A stretch of 64,000 bases of DNA, taken from NCBI RefSeq assembly GCF_013410775.1, contig NZ_JACCFH010000001.1:1984001-2048000 (forward strand). The letters are read 5' to 3'. Source of the DNA: Sphaerotilus montanus (GTDB lineage: Bacteria; Pseudomonadota; Gammaproteobacteria; Burkholderiales; Burkholderiaceae_C). The notes under the pieces are model-generated. The model saw nothing but the letters and a program-made list of their open reading frames with translations, ran no database searches and had not been told where the DNA came from. Positions 1 to 8,867 of the stretch are shown here, in pieces (positions within the stretch are counted from its first letter, which is position 1; every line of letters starts with the position of its first letter). Both the position numbers and the translations under genes were made by a program.

Positions 1-1286
1 TCGCCGGCCTGTCCACCGCCTGGCACCTGAGCGCCCCTGGCCAGGACTGCCACGTCACCCTCTACGAAGCCGGTGACTACCTTGGCGGCCACACCCACAC
101 CGTCGACGTGACCCTGCCCGGCACCGACGGCCGGCTCCACACCCACGGCGTGGACACGGGTTTCCTCGTCTTCAACCACCGGACCTACCCGGAACTGCTG
201 AAGCTCTTCGCCGAACTCGGCGTCGAGACCGCGGCCTCCGACATGTCGTTCTCGGTACAGGCCGAGCAGGGCGCGCTGGAGTGGAGCGGCTGCAACCTCG
301 ACACCGTCTTCGCGCAGCGCAGCAACCTGTTCAGCCCGCGTTTCTTGGGCATGCTGCGCGAGCTGATGCGCTTCAACAAGCGCACCACCGAACTCGCCCG
401 CACCGGCAGCGAAGCCCAGCTCGCCCAGTCCATCGGCGACTTCCTCGACACCGAGGGCTACTCCGACACCTTCCGCCGCTGGTATTTCTTGCCGATGATC
501 GGCTGCATCTGGTCCTGCCCGACCGCGCAGATGCTGCAGTTCCCGATCGCCACGATGATCCGCTTCTGCCACAACCACGGGCTGCTGCAGGTCAGCGACC
601 GGCCGCAGTGGTACACGGTGACCGGCGGCGCGCGGAACTACGTCGAGAAGATGCGGCCGCGGCTGCGCGACGTGCGGCTGAACACGCCGGTGCAGTCGGT
701 CCGGCGGCTGGCCGACGGTGGTGCGGTGGTGACCGCCTGCGACGGGCAGACGCACTACGACGAGGTCGTGCTGGCCTGCCACTCGGACCAGTCGCTGCGC
801 CTGCTCGGCGCCGACGCGAGCCCTGACGAAGCGCAGGTGCTCGGCGCGATCCGCTACCACCCGAACCGCGCCGTGCTGCACACCGACGTGGGCCAGCTGC
901 CCCGGCGCCAGAAGGCCTGGGCCGCGTGGAACTACGAGCACGCGGGCGACGCGGCGACTGAGGATGCCGGCGTCTGTCTGCATTACCTGCTCAACCGCCT
1001 GCAGCCGATGCCCTTCGAGCAGCCGGTGGTGGTCTCGCTCAACCCGGTACGGCCGGTGCGCGCCGAGCACGTGCTGGCCGAGTTCGACTACAGCCACCCC
1101 GTGTTCGACCGCGCCGCCATCGACGCGCAGGCCCGCCTGCCGTCGATCCAGGGCCGGCGCAGCACCTGGTTCTGCGGTGCCTGGACGGGCTATGGCTTCC
1201 ACGAGGACGGCCTGAAGTCGGGGCTGAACGTCGTGCGCGGTCTGCAGCGCCAGTGGGCCGGCACCCGCACGCTGGAGCTGGCATGA
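1..1286 (+). CDS. FAD-dependent amine-oxidase-type oxidoreductase, 5' end cut by window
   Basis: The frame is open from the first full codon at base 3, so the start lies outside the window; 427 residues are visible. The visible N-terminus reads AGLSTAWHLS and then VTLYEAGDYLGGHTHTV. These look like the end of a GxGxxG dinucleotide-binding turn and the acidic tip of the second strand that holds the FAD ribose. Near the C-terminus CGAWTGYGFHEDGLKSG fits the FAD-contacting end of the amine-oxidase fold. Family members that sit beside Cfa and DUF1365 genes are thought to act on membrane fatty acids; the substrate cannot be read here. The stop overlaps the next start (ATGA), the first of several translational couplings. 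Fold sure, reaction unknown. Confidence 0.85.
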   Translation, partial: AGLSTAWHLSAPGQDCHVTLYEAGDYLGGHTHTVDVTLPGTDGRLHTHGVDTGFLVFNHRTYPELLKLFAELGVETAASDMSFSVQAEQGALEWSGCNLDTVFAQRSNLFSPRFLGMLRELMRFNKRTTELARTGSEAQLAQSIGDFLDTEGYSDTFRRWYFLPMIGCIWSCPTAQMLQFPIATMIRFCHNHGLLQVSDRPQWYTVTGGARNYVEKMRPRLRDVRLNTPVQSVRRLADGGAVVTACDGQTHYDEVVLACHSDQSLRLLGADASPDEAQVLGAIRYHPNRAVLHTDVGQLPRRQKAWAAWNYEHAGDAATEDAGVCLHYLLNRLQPMPFEQPVVVSLNPVRPVRAEHVLAEFDYSHPVFDRAAIDAQARLPSIQGRRSTWFCGAWTGYGFHEDGLKSGLNVVRGLQRQWAGTRTLELA

Positions 1287-2062
1287 CCCCCGACGCCGGC
1301 CCGGTGCGTGCGCTGATCGGCCGCGGCGAGGTGCGCCACACGCGGCTGCGGCCAGTGCGGCGGGCCTTCCGCTACCCGACGTGGTTCCTGCTGCTGCCGA
1401 TGCGCACCTTGCGCACGCAGCCGGACCCGGTGCTCGCGCGCAACTGCGCCGGCGTGGTCAGTTTCCACGACCGCGACCACGGCGACGGCGGCGCTGATGC
1501 ACTCGCCTGGTTCGAGCGCCTGCTCGCCGACGAGGGCATCACCGACGCCGACGGCGAGGTCTGGCTGCACACCTACCCGCGTGTGCTCGGCTTCACCTTC
1601 AAGCCGGTGAGCTTCTGGTATGCGCACCGGGCGGACAGCTCGCTGCGCGCCATCGTCGCCGAGGTCAACAACACCTTCGGCGAGCGCCACTGCTACCTGC
1701 TGACCGGCACGGCGACCGAGCCGCTCGGCTGGGGCCGCGAACTGCGGGCGGCCAAGGTGTTCCACGTCTCGCCCTTCTGCGCCATCGAGGGTGGCTATCG
1801 CTTCCGCTTCATGCGCACGGTGGACCGCACCGTCGCCCGCATCGACCACGACGACGCCACCGGCCAGCCGCTGCTGCAGACCAGCGTCAGCGGTCAGCTC
1901 GCGCCGCTGACCCGCCGCGCGCTGCACCAGGCCTGGCTCGGCAGCCCGCTGCTGACGCTGGGCGTCATGGCGCGCATCCACTGGCAGGCGCTGCACCTGT
2001 GGTGGCAGCGCGTGCCCTTTTTCCGCAAGCCGGTGCCGCCCGCGGCGCTGGTCAGCCGCTGA
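1283..2062 (+). CDS. DUF1365 family protein
   Basis: A 259-residue protein starting at ATG 1283, which overlaps the stop of the FAD enzyme by four bases; this coupling decides the start over a GTG ten codons upstream. The sequence shows the DUF1365 hallmarks: an N-terminal VRHTRLRPVRRAFRYPTW block, then LHTYPRVLGFTFKPVSFWY and VAEVNNTFGERHCY, and a hydrophobic C-terminal stretch that may lie on the membrane. DUF1365 proteins have no settled biochemical function but occur almost always beside a FAD oxidoreductase and a Cfa-type methyltransferase, as here. I infer a role in making or placing a modified fatty acid. Confidence 0.88.
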   Translation: MTPDAGPVRALIGRGEVRHTRLRPVRRAFRYPTWFLLLPMRTLRTQPDPVLARNCAGVVSFHDRDHGDGGADALAWFERLLADEGITDADGEVWLHTYPRVLGFTFKPVSFWYAHRADSSLRAIVAEVNNTFGERHCYLLTGTATEPLGWGRELRAAKVFHVSPFCAIEGGYRFRFMRTVDRTVARIDHDDATGQPLLQTSVSGQLAPLTRRALHQAWLGSPLLTLGVMARIHWQALHLWWQRVPFFRKPVPPAALVSR

Positions 2063-2108
2063 TCTGCCGCGGCCCCTGCCACGACCCCTGCAACCGAACC
2101 GACGCACC

Positions 2109-3407
2109 ATGAACGCACCCGCCCGAACCGCTTCCGTTTCCGCCTCGGCCGTCTGTGCCGGCGCCGGTCTGCCGATGGGATCGACGCTGACGCCGGCTTC
2201 GCTGATGCTGCCCGCCGGCGCGCCGGCCGCAGCCCGCGCCGTGTTCCGCCTGCTGCAGAAGCTGCCCTGCGGCACGCTCGACCTGCAGTGGCCCGATGGT
2301 TCGCACTGCCGTGTCGGCCACGGTGCGGTGCCCCATGCGTCGATCGCGGTGAAGGACTGGTCGCTGTTCTCGGCCGTGCTGAAGTCGGGCGACATCGGCT
2401 TCGCCGAGACCTTCATCGCCGGCGGCTGGCACACGCCCGATCTGCCCGGCCTGCTGCGCTTCCTGCTGGCGAACCGCGAGGCGGTCGATCAGCTCATCTT
2501 CGGCAACTGGTGGGGCTCGCTGCTCTACCGCCTGCGCCACCTGCGCAACCGCAACAGCCGCGAAGGCAGCAAGCGCAACATCCACGCCCACTACGACCTC
2601 GGCAACGCCTTCTACCGGCTGTGGCTCGACGGGACGATGAACTATTCGAGCGCCTGGTTCGAGGGCGACCACACCAGGCCGCTGCCCGATGCGCAGCACG
2701 CCAAGGTGCGCCGCGCGCTGCAGCAGGCCCGCGTCGGGCAGGGCGACCGCGTGCTGGAGATCGGCTGCGGCTGGGGCGCGCTGGCCGAGATGGGCACCCG
2801 CGAGTTCGGCGCCCATGTCACCGGCGTCACGCTGTCCACCGAGCAGCTCGCCTGGGCGAACGAGCGCATGGCCCGCAACGGCACCGCGCAGCAGGCCGAC
2901 CTGCGTCTGCAGGACTACCGCGACATCGCCAAGGCGCCCGGCTTCACGCCGTTCGACGCGGTGCTGTCGATCGAGATGTTCGAGGCGGTGGGGCGCAGCT
3001 ACTGGCCGTCGTACTTCGAGACGGTGGCGCGCTGCCTGAAGCCGGGCGGGCGCGCCTGCATCCAGAGCATCACGATCCGCGACGACCTGTTCGAGCGCTA
3101 CGTTCGCTCCACCGACTTCATCCAGCAGTACATCTTCCCTGGTGGCCTGCTGCCGAGCGACGCCGAGTTCCGCAAGGCCGCCGAACGTGCCGGGCTGGTG
3201 GTGGAAGAGGCGATGGCGTTCGGCCCCGACTACGCCGAGACGCTGCGCCGCTGGCGGACGGATTTCCACGCGCAGGCCGACAAGGTGCAGCGCCTGGGCT
3301 TCGACGAGCCGTTCATGCGGACGTGGGACTTCTACCTCGCGTATTGCGAGGCGGCGTTCGACACCGGCAACACCAACGTCGTGCAGTACACGCTGCGCCG
3401 GCCATGA
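2109..3407 (+). CDS. Cyclopropane-fatty-acyl-phospholipid synthase family methyltransferase
   Basis: 432 residues. The SAM-binding loop VLEIGCGWGALAEMG lies near residue 217. It is preceded by the NIHAHYDLGNAFYRLWLD block typical of Cfa enzymes and followed by TGVTLSTEQLAWANER and EMFEAVGRSYWPSYF. Cfa enzymes transfer a methyl group from SAM to the double bond of an acyl chain in membrane phospholipid, giving a cyclopropane or, in relatives, a methyl-branched or furan fatty-acid precursor. The neighbours (FAD enzyme, DUF1365, chalcone-isomerase-like and DUF3833 proteins) make this the specialised cluster type rather than a stand-alone housekeeping cfa. The stop overlaps the next start (ATGA). 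Confidence 0.92.
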   Translation: MNAPARTASVSASAVCAGAGLPMGSTLTPASLMLPAGAPAAARAVFRLLQKLPCGTLDLQWPDGSHCRVGHGAVPHASIAVKDWSLFSAVLKSGDIGFAETFIAGGWHTPDLPGLLRFLLANREAVDQLIFGNWWGSLLYRLRHLRNRNSREGSKRNIHAHYDLGNAFYRLWLDGTMNYSSAWFEGDHTRPLPDAQHAKVRRALQQARVGQGDRVLEIGCGWGALAEMGTREFGAHVTGVTLSTEQLAWANERMARNGTAQQADLRLQDYRDIAKAPGFTPFDAVLSIEMFEAVGRSYWPSYFETVARCLKPGGRACIQSITIRDDLFERYVRSTDFIQQYIFPGGLLPSDAEFRKAAERAGLVVEEAMAFGPDYAETLRRWRTDFHAQADKVQRLGFDEPFMRTWDFYLAYCEAAFDTGNTNVVQYTLRRP

Positions 3408-3967
3408 GGACCACCCGCCGCCAGTCGCTGACCCTGCTGGCCACGCTGCCGGGCCTGCTGGCGCTGACCGCGTCGGCGCAGGGTGTGAGCGAGCCGCCCG
3501 CCGAGGTCCGCGCGGCGCTGCCGGGGGCGAAGTTGCAGGGGCAGATGCGTTTTCGCTGGCTCGGCCTGACGATCTACGACACGCGCCTGTGGGTCTCGGG
3601 CGAGCCGGTGAGCGCGCAGGACTACGCCACGCGGCCCTTCGCGCTGGAACTGCTCTACGCCCGCTCGCTGGACGGCGCGCGCATTGCCGATCGCTCGATC
3701 GACGAGATGCGCCGCATCGACCGCATCGAGGACCGGCTGGCGGTGGACTGGCGCGCGGCGATGGTGGCGGCCTTTCCCGATGTGGTCAGCGGTGATCGCA
3801 TCACGGGTCTGCACCAGCCGGGCCGCGGCGCCCGCTTCTTTCACAACGCCCGCCCGACCCACGAGGTGGCGGGCGCCGAGTTCGCGCGGCTGTTCTTCGG
3901 CATCTGGCTCTCGCCGCGCAGTCCGGAGCCGGCGCTGCGCCAGGCGCTGCTGGGCGCGGCGGGATGA
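3404..3967 (+). CDS. Chalcone-isomerase-like exported protein
   Basis: 187 residues, starting at ATG 3404 in a four-base overlap with the Cfa-type gene. The N-terminus (MRTTRRQSLTLLATLPGLL, then ALTASAQG) is a signal peptide, possibly Tat-like because of the RR pair. The mature part has MRFRWLGLTIYDTRLWV and a pattern (FALELLYARSL, FFHNARPTHEV, FFGIWLSP) seen in bacterial chalcone-isomerase-like proteins. These probably bind fatty acids rather than isomerise flavonoids. Position inside the cluster suggests a periplasmic lipid-binding partner. The family call is by eye. Confidence 0.75.
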   Translation: MRTTRRQSLTLLATLPGLLALTASAQGVSEPPAEVRAALPGAKLQGQMRFRWLGLTIYDTRLWVSGEPVSAQDYATRPFALELLYARSLDGARIADRSIDEMRRIDRIEDRLAVDWRAAMVAAFPDVVSGDRITGLHQPGRGARFFHNARPTHEVAGAEFARLFFGIWLSPRSPEPALRQALLGAAG

Positions 3968-5223
3968 ACGCGGCCACCTCGTCCGGCGCGGCCTACGGCG
4001 CGCTCGGGCTGCCGCTGGCCTTCGTCGCGCTGCCGCTCTACGTCGTGCTGCCGAACCACTACGCGGCGCAGTTCGGTGTGCCGCTGGCGGCGCTGGGCGG
4101 GGTGCTGCTCGCAGTGCGGGCGCTCGACGCGCTGGTGGACCCGTGGATCGGCCAGCGCGTCGATGCGCTGCTGGGCGGGGCGATGGCGCGGGTCTGGGCC
4201 GTGCTCGGGCTGGTGGCGCTGGCGCTCGTGGCCGGCCTGACCGGCCTGTTCTTCCCGCCGGCGAGCGTGCGCGGATCTTCCTCGGCGCTGCTGGGCTGGT
4301 GTGGCGCGCTGCTGGTGGCGACGTATCTGGCCTACAGCGTCGCCAGCGTGCTGCACCAGACCTGGGGCGCCCGCCTCGGTGGCGGTGATGCGGCGCAGGC
4401 GCGCTGGATCGGCTGGCGCGAAGGGGCGGCGCTGGTCGGCGTGGTGCTGGCGAGCGTGCTGCCGTCGGCGGCGGGGTTGCCGGCGATGGTGGGGGTGTTT
4501 GCGCTGGCGCTGGGTGTGGCGCTGTTTGCGCTGACGCGGGCGCCGCGGCCAGTGCTGCGCAGCCGGGTGGCGGCACCGCTGTCGATGGCTGCGCCGTGGC
4601 GGGTGGCCGGGTTCCGCCGGCTGATCGCGGTGTTCCTGCTCAACGGCATCGCCAGTGCGGTGCCGGCCACGCTGGTGCTGTTCTTCGTGCGCGACCGGCT
4701 GCAGGCGCCAGCGCTGGAAGGGGCTTTCCTCGCGGCGTATTTCGTGGCGGGGGCTGTGTCGCTGCCGCTGTGGGTGCGGGCGGTGGCGCGCTGGGGGCTG
4801 GTGCGGACGTGGTCGGCGGGCATGGCGCTGGCGGTGGTGACCTTTGTCGGCGCGCTGGCGCTCGGGGCGGGGGACACGGGCGGCTTTTTCGCGGTGTGCC
4901 TGGCCAGCGGGCTGGCGCTGGGGGCGGACCTGGTGGTGCCGGGTGCGCTGCTGGCCGGCATCGTGCGCCGCAGCGGGCAGGGCGGGGCGGCCGAGGGCGC
5001 GTTCTTCGGCTGGTGGAACAGCGCGACCAAGCTCAATCTGGCGCTCGCCGCCGGCTTGGCGCTGCCCACGCTGCAGTGGGCGGGTTACACGCCGGGCAGC
5101 CGCGAGGCCGACGCGCTGTGGTCGCTGAGCCTGGCGTATGCGGCGCTGCCGTGTGTGTTGAAACTGCTGGCGCTGGGGGCCTTGTGGCGCCTGCGCCGGG
5201 TGATCGAAGGAGAGACTCCATGA
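3964..5223 (+). CDS. MFS transporter, GPH/melibiose-carrier type
   Basis: 419 residues, almost wholly hydrophobic, with about 12 predicted membrane segments (for example LPLAFVALPLYVVLPNHYAA and the Gly/Ala/Leu-rich helices through the C-terminus). The order of helices and the loop DPWIGQRVDALLGG after the second helix fit the MFS_2 (GPH) branch, where D-P-x-x-G is conserved. Start ATG 3964 overlaps the previous stop and the stop overlaps the next start, so expression is coupled on both sides. Cargo is unknown; a role in moving a lipid product or precursor across the inner membrane is an inference from context. Confidence 0.85.
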   Translation: MNAATSSGAAYGALGLPLAFVALPLYVVLPNHYAAQFGVPLAALGGVLLAVRALDALVDPWIGQRVDALLGGAMARVWAVLGLVALALVAGLTGLFFPPASVRGSSSALLGWCGALLVATYLAYSVASVLHQTWGARLGGGDAAQARWIGWREGAALVGVVLASVLPSAAGLPAMVGVFALALGVALFALTRAPRPVLRSRVAAPLSMAAPWRVAGFRRLIAVFLLNGIASAVPATLVLFFVRDRLQAPALEGAFLAAYFVAGAVSLPLWVRAVARWGLVRTWSAGMALAVVTFVGALALGAGDTGGFFAVCLASGLALGADLVVPGALLAGIVRRSGQGGAAEGAFFGWWNSATKLNLALAAGLALPTLQWAGYTPGSREADALWSLSLAYAALPCVLKLLALGALWRLRRVIEGETP

Positions 5224-5768
5224 ATGCCAAGAACCTGACCCGATCGGTGCGGTGTCTGACCCTGGCCGCCGCGACCGCCCTGCTGGCCGCGTGTGCCGGG
5301 CCGCAAGTGGACGACTACGCCCGCGAGACCCCGAAGCTCGTGCTGCGCGAGTACTTCAACGGCCCGATGACCGCCCACGGCGTTTTCACCGACCGCTCCG
5401 GCAAGGTCGCCCGGCGCTTCACCGTGCGCATGGTCGGGCGCTGGAGCGGCAACGAAGGCGTGCTCGAAGAGGATTTCTTCTACAGCGACGGCAAGACCGA
5501 GCGCCGCGTCTGGCGCCTGACCGACCTCGGCGACGGCCGCTACACCGGCCGCGCCGACGACGTGCTCGGCGAAGCACAGGGGCGGGCGGCGGGCAATGCG
5601 CTGCGCTGGCAGTACACGCTGAAGCTGCCGGTCGATGGCAAGGTGTACGAGGTGCAGTTCGACGACTGGATGTACCTGATGGACGACAAGGTGATGCTGA
5701 ACAAGGCGGTGATGAGCAAGTTCGGCATCCGGCTCGGCGAGGTCACGCTGGCCTTCCACAAACCCTGA
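5220..5768 (+). CDS. DUF3833 family lipoprotein
   Basis: 182 residues, start ATG 5220 overlapping the MFS stop. The signal peptide ends in a lipobox (ALLAAC, Cys near residue 26), so it should be lipidated and membrane-anchored. The mature part contains REYFNGPMTAHGVFTDRSGK, FTVRMVGRW, EEDFFYSDGKTERRVW and FDDWMYLMDDKVMLNKAVMS, matching the DUF3833 pattern. The fold is probably a lipocalin-like barrel (family knowledge, not shown here). It travels with Cfa/DUF1365 clusters, so a lipid-handling role in the envelope is likely. Confidence 0.87.
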   Translation: MNAKNLTRSVRCLTLAAATALLAACAGPQVDDYARETPKLVLREYFNGPMTAHGVFTDRSGKVARRFTVRMVGRWSGNEGVLEEDFFYSDGKTERRVWRLTDLGDGRYTGRADDVLGEAQGRAAGNALRWQYTLKLPVDGKVYEVQFDDWMYLMDDKVMLNKAVMSKFGIRLGEVTLAFHKP

Positions 5769-5781
5769 GCCGGGGTTCGAC

Positions 5782-6555
5782 ATGCCCATCAACCGTCCCC
5801 TGCGCGACTGGACCGGACAGGTCGTCTGGATCGTCGGCGCCTCGTCCGGCATCGGTCTGGCCACGGCCGAAGCGCTGGCGCGGCGTGGCGCCAAGGTGGT
5901 CGTCTCGGCGCGCAAGGCGGCACCCCTGGAGGCCTTTGCCGCCGCCCATCCCGGCGCGATGGCGCTGCCGCTCGACGCTGCCGCCCCCGGTGCGCTGAAG
6001 GCGGGCATGGCGCAACTGCTGGCGCGGCACGGGCGGCTCGACCTGGCGCTGTACTGCGCTGGCCACTACCTGCCGGTGCGCGCCACCGCCTACGACCTCG
6101 ACGAGGTGATCCGCCACCAGGACATCAACGTCACCGGCGCGATGCGGATGCTCGATGCCGTGCTGCCGACGCTGCTGGCCCAGCGCAGCGGCCACATCAG
6201 CCTCGTCGCCAGCGTGGCCGGCTACCGCGGGCTGCCTCAGGCGCTGGCGTATGGTCCGACCAAGGCGGCGCTGATCAATATGGCCGAGGTGCTGCAGATG
6301 GACCTGAAGCCCAGCGGCATCGACGTCTCCGTCATCAACCCCGGCTTCGTCGAGACGCCGCTGACCGCGCAGAACACCCACCCGATGCCGGCGCTGATCA
6401 CGCCCGAGGTGGCGGCGGCGGAGATCCTGAAGGGCTGGGCGCGGGGCGAGTTCGAGGTCCATTTCCCCAAGCGCTTCAGCCGGGTGCTCAAGCTGCTGGG
6501 CTTGCTCGGCGACGGGCTGTATTTCTCGCTGGTGCGCCGCGCCACGGGGCTTTGA
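5782..6555 (+). CDS. Short-chain dehydrogenase/reductase
   Basis: 257 residues with classical SDR features: the cofactor loop IVGASSGIGLATAEAL near residue 16, the strand VVVSARK after it, the catalytic Ser region LVASVAGYRG and the YGPTK active-site Tyr/Lys pair, then INPGFVETPLT. The residue after beta-2 is Arg, which tends to favour NADP(H). The substrate cannot be told; in this cluster a keto or hydroxy group on a lipid is plausible. Thirteen bases separate it from the DUF3833 gene and ten from the next, so it is probably in the same operon. Confidence 0.9.
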   Translation: MPINRPLRDWTGQVVWIVGASSGIGLATAEALARRGAKVVVSARKAAPLEAFAAAHPGAMALPLDAAAPGALKAGMAQLLARHGRLDLALYCAGHYLPVRATAYDLDEVIRHQDINVTGAMRMLDAVLPTLLAQRSGHISLVASVAGYRGLPQALAYGPTKAALINMAEVLQMDLKPSGIDVSVINPGFVETPLTAQNTHPMPALITPEVAAAEILKGWARGEFEVHFPKRFSRVLKLLGLLGDGLYFSLVRRATGL

Positions 6556-6565
6556 GGACCACGCC

Positions 6566-7015
6566 ATGACCCTGCCGATGCCGCGCCACGCGGACCCGCG
6601 TGTGGTCCGCGTGATCACCTTCTTCGAACACTTGGCGCCGGCCGACCTGGACCGGCTGGACGAGGTCTACGCCAGCGACGCCCGCTTCAAGGATCCGTTC
6701 AACGAGGTCCACGACATTCCGGGCATTCGCTGCGTGTTCGCGCATATGTTCGACGGGCTCGGCTCGCCGCGGTTTGTCGTGCTCGACGCCATCGCGCAGG
6801 GCGACCAGTGTTTCCTGACCTGGGACTTCCTGTTCGAAGCACCCCGGCTCGGACCCGGCACCACGACGATCCATGGTGGCTCGCACCTGCGCTTCGGCCC
6901 GGACGGGCGGCTGGTGCTGCACCGCGACTACTGGGACGCGGCCGAGGAGCTGTACGAGAAGCTGCCGGTGCTCGGTGCGCTGATGCGCTGGCTCAAGCGC
7001 CAGGCGGCGGGCTGA
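6566..7015 (+). CDS. NTF2-like (SnoaL-type) protein
   Basis: 149 residues beginning close after the SDR. The pattern FFEHLAPADLDRLDEVYASD, ARFKDPFNEVHDIPGI, HMFDGL, FLTWDFLFEAP and HLRFGPDGRLVLHRDYWDAA is the cone-shaped NTF2/SnoaL fold, with the conserved D-P-F and the W-D-F-x-F strand. Such proteins are small isomerases, hydrolases or ligand-binding subunits, and this subtype ends Cfa/DUF1365 clusters in many proteobacteria. Specific activity is not readable. It is the last + strand gene of the cluster; the next gene faces it. Confidence 0.82.
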   Translation: MTLPMPRHADPRVVRVITFFEHLAPADLDRLDEVYASDARFKDPFNEVHDIPGIRCVFAHMFDGLGSPRFVVLDAIAQGDQCFLTWDFLFEAPRLGPGTTTIHGGSHLRFGPDGRLVLHRDYWDAAEELYEKLPVLGALMRWLKRQAAG

Positions 7016-7025
7016 ATGCGCCGGT

Positions 7026-7502
7026 CTACTCGGCCGGATCGTCGGAATCCGCCTGTCCCTCGGACAACGTGTGGAGCTGGAACCTGCCTTCGGCCGTGAC
7101 CAGCCAGACCTCGGGGTAGACCACGCTCTTCATGCCGCGCGGCGGCGGCGGATAGGGCTCGGCGGCGTAGACCAGGCGCTGGATCCATGGCACCACCTCG
7201 TGGGCGGATGCCGGGTAGCGGGTGATGCGCAGGTCGGTGATGCGGCCGCGGCTGTCGACGGTGGTCCGGAAGGCGGCGACGGCGTGCAGCATCGGGGGCA
7301 GCTTGCCGTCGAGGATCTGCGGCCAGTAGCGCATGTACAGGTGGCGTGCCGCCTCGATGCGGTACTCGCTGGCATTGCGGGCGGAGGCGGTGGCGAGCGT
7401 GGCGATCTCGTCGAGCGGCTGTGGGGGCGGCACGGACTGGAACTGGGCGAATGCTGGCAGGCAGGCCACGGCCCAACCTGCCAGCAACCCCATCCCCCGC
7501 AT
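7026..7502 (-). CDS. Exported hypothetical protein, TonB-C-terminal-like
   Basis: 158 residues if started at ATG 7502, chosen because a signal peptide follows at once (MRGMGLLAGWAVACLPAFAQ); ATG 7493 and a longer form from 7598 are alternatives, and none has a clear Shine-Dalgarno. The mature part has AAFRTTVDSRGRITDLRITR and PWIQRLVYAAEPYPPPP, which resemble the C-terminal domain of TonB-type energy transducers (periplasmic, without the membrane anchor). It is convergent with the NTF2-like gene. I regard it as a real periplasmic protein of unknown function. Confidence 0.6.
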   Translation of the reverse strand: MRGMGLLAGWAVACLPAFAQFQSVPPPQPLDEIATLATASARNASEYRIEAARHLYMRYWPQILDGKLPPMLHAVAAFRTTVDSRGRITDLRITRYPASAHEVVPWIQRLVYAAEPYPPPPRGMKSVVYPEVWLVTAEGRFQLHTLSEGQADSDDPAE

Positions 7503-7629
7503 GCGCCATGGCTGCTGCGGGCTTTCCTGGTGCGCTCGGCCGTGGGACGGCCGGGTTCCATCGAGTCTAGCGATCACTTGCGCAGTTCCGGTGTGCATAG
7601 TTGGCAGACAGGCGTTCCGATGGTGGCGC

Positions 7630-8592
7630 TCAGCGCATCCAGCCCTTGCGGCGGAAGTAGATCAGCGGCGCCGCCACGGACGCCAGCATCAGCCCGAGCG
7701 CAAATGGGTAGCCCCAGGTCTGCGTCAGCTCGGGCATGTGCTGGAAGTTCATGCCGTAGATGCTGGCGATCAGCGTCGGCGGCAGCATGGCGACCGAGGC
7801 CACCGAGAAGATCTTGATGATCTTGTTCTGGTTGATGTTGATGAAACCGACGGTGGCGTCCATCAGGAAGTTGATCTTGTCGAAGAGGAAGGCGGTGTGC
7901 GAGTCGAGCGAGTCGATGTCGCGCATGATCTGCCGGGCTTCCTCGAACTGTTCCGCATTGAGCAGACGGCTGCGCATCATGAAACTCACGGCACGGCGCG
8001 TGTCCATGACATTGCGGCGGATGCGGCCGTTCAGGTCTTCCTGGTGGGCGATGGCCGAGAGCGCCTCGCCGGCGGCGTGGTCGTCCACGTCCTGCTTGAG
8101 CACCCGCGCGCTGACCTTCTCCAGCGCGTCGTAGATGCCTTCGAGCGCGTCGGCCGAGTATTCCGCGTCGGCGTCGTAGAGCTTGAGCAGCACGTCCTTG
8201 GCGTCCTCGATCATGGCCGGGATGCGCCTTGCACGCAGCCGCAGCAGGCGGAACACGGGCAGGTCTTCCGAGTGGACCGAGAACAGCACGTTGTGGTGCA
8301 GGATGAAGGCCACGCGCACGTTGCGCGGCGTCTCGCCGTCGTCGATCAGGAAGTCGGAGCGGATGTGCAGCTCGCCGTTGTCTTCCTCGTAGAAACGGGC
8401 GGACTCCTCCAGATCGTCATCGACGATGTTCTCGGGGATGGTCAGCTCGAAGCGCGCCTGGATCCAGCCTTTTTCCTGGGCGGTGGGGGCTTCCAGATCC
8501 ACCCAGACCGGCGCGACATGGGCCAGCGCCTCGGGGGCGTCGATCTCTTCCTGGAACAGGCGGCCGTTGGCCAGGGTGAAGACGTTGAGCAT
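7630..8592 (-). CDS. corA: Magnesium/cobalt transporter CorA
   Basis: 320 residues. Start ATG 8592 is chosen because AGGAG lies eight bases upstream; a longer open frame to 8682 lacks such a site. The protein has a large N-terminal cytoplasmic domain rich in acidic residues, a long helix, and two C-terminal membrane segments joined by the signature YGMNF, which forms the selectivity loop of the pentameric CorA channel. The C-terminus RRKGWMR is the usual short basic tail. CorA carries Mg2+ (also Co2+, Ni2+) passively through the inner membrane. It is divergent from hpf across about 275 bases. Confidence 0.95.
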   Translation of the reverse strand: MLNVFTLANGRLFQEEIDAPEALAHVAPVWVDLEAPTAQEKGWIQARFELTIPENIVDDDLEESARFYEEDNGELHIRSDFLIDDGETPRNVRVAFILHHNVLFSVHSEDLPVFRLLRLRARRIPAMIEDAKDVLLKLYDADAEYSADALEGIYDALEKVSARVLKQDVDDHAAGEALSAIAHQEDLNGRIRRNVMDTRRAVSFMMRSRLLNAEQFEEARQIMRDIDSLDSHTAFLFDKINFLMDATVGFININQNKIIKIFSVASVAMLPPTLIASIYGMNFQHMPELTQTWGYPFALGLMLASVAAPLIYFRRKGWMR

Positions 8593-8867
8593 CGGAACTC
8601 CTGCAGATCGTGCCCGGAGGGGGACGTTCACCGAGGGTGACTGCTGTCCGAGTTCAACTCCTGTGCCGGCGGGAAGAACCAATTATTGCACTGCGGAAGC
8701 GGGTGTGTCTGAATGCTCGAAAACCCGCGGGCCGAGCGCGTATTCGGGGGTGCAGGGCAATTCCACACGGCGGTTGCAGGGTGTGACAGGGAGGACTTGT
8801 CAGCGATTCATGAAATGGTCACACTGGCTTCAGCGTCTCCCCACCCAACCTCTCGAAAGGAGGCCTC

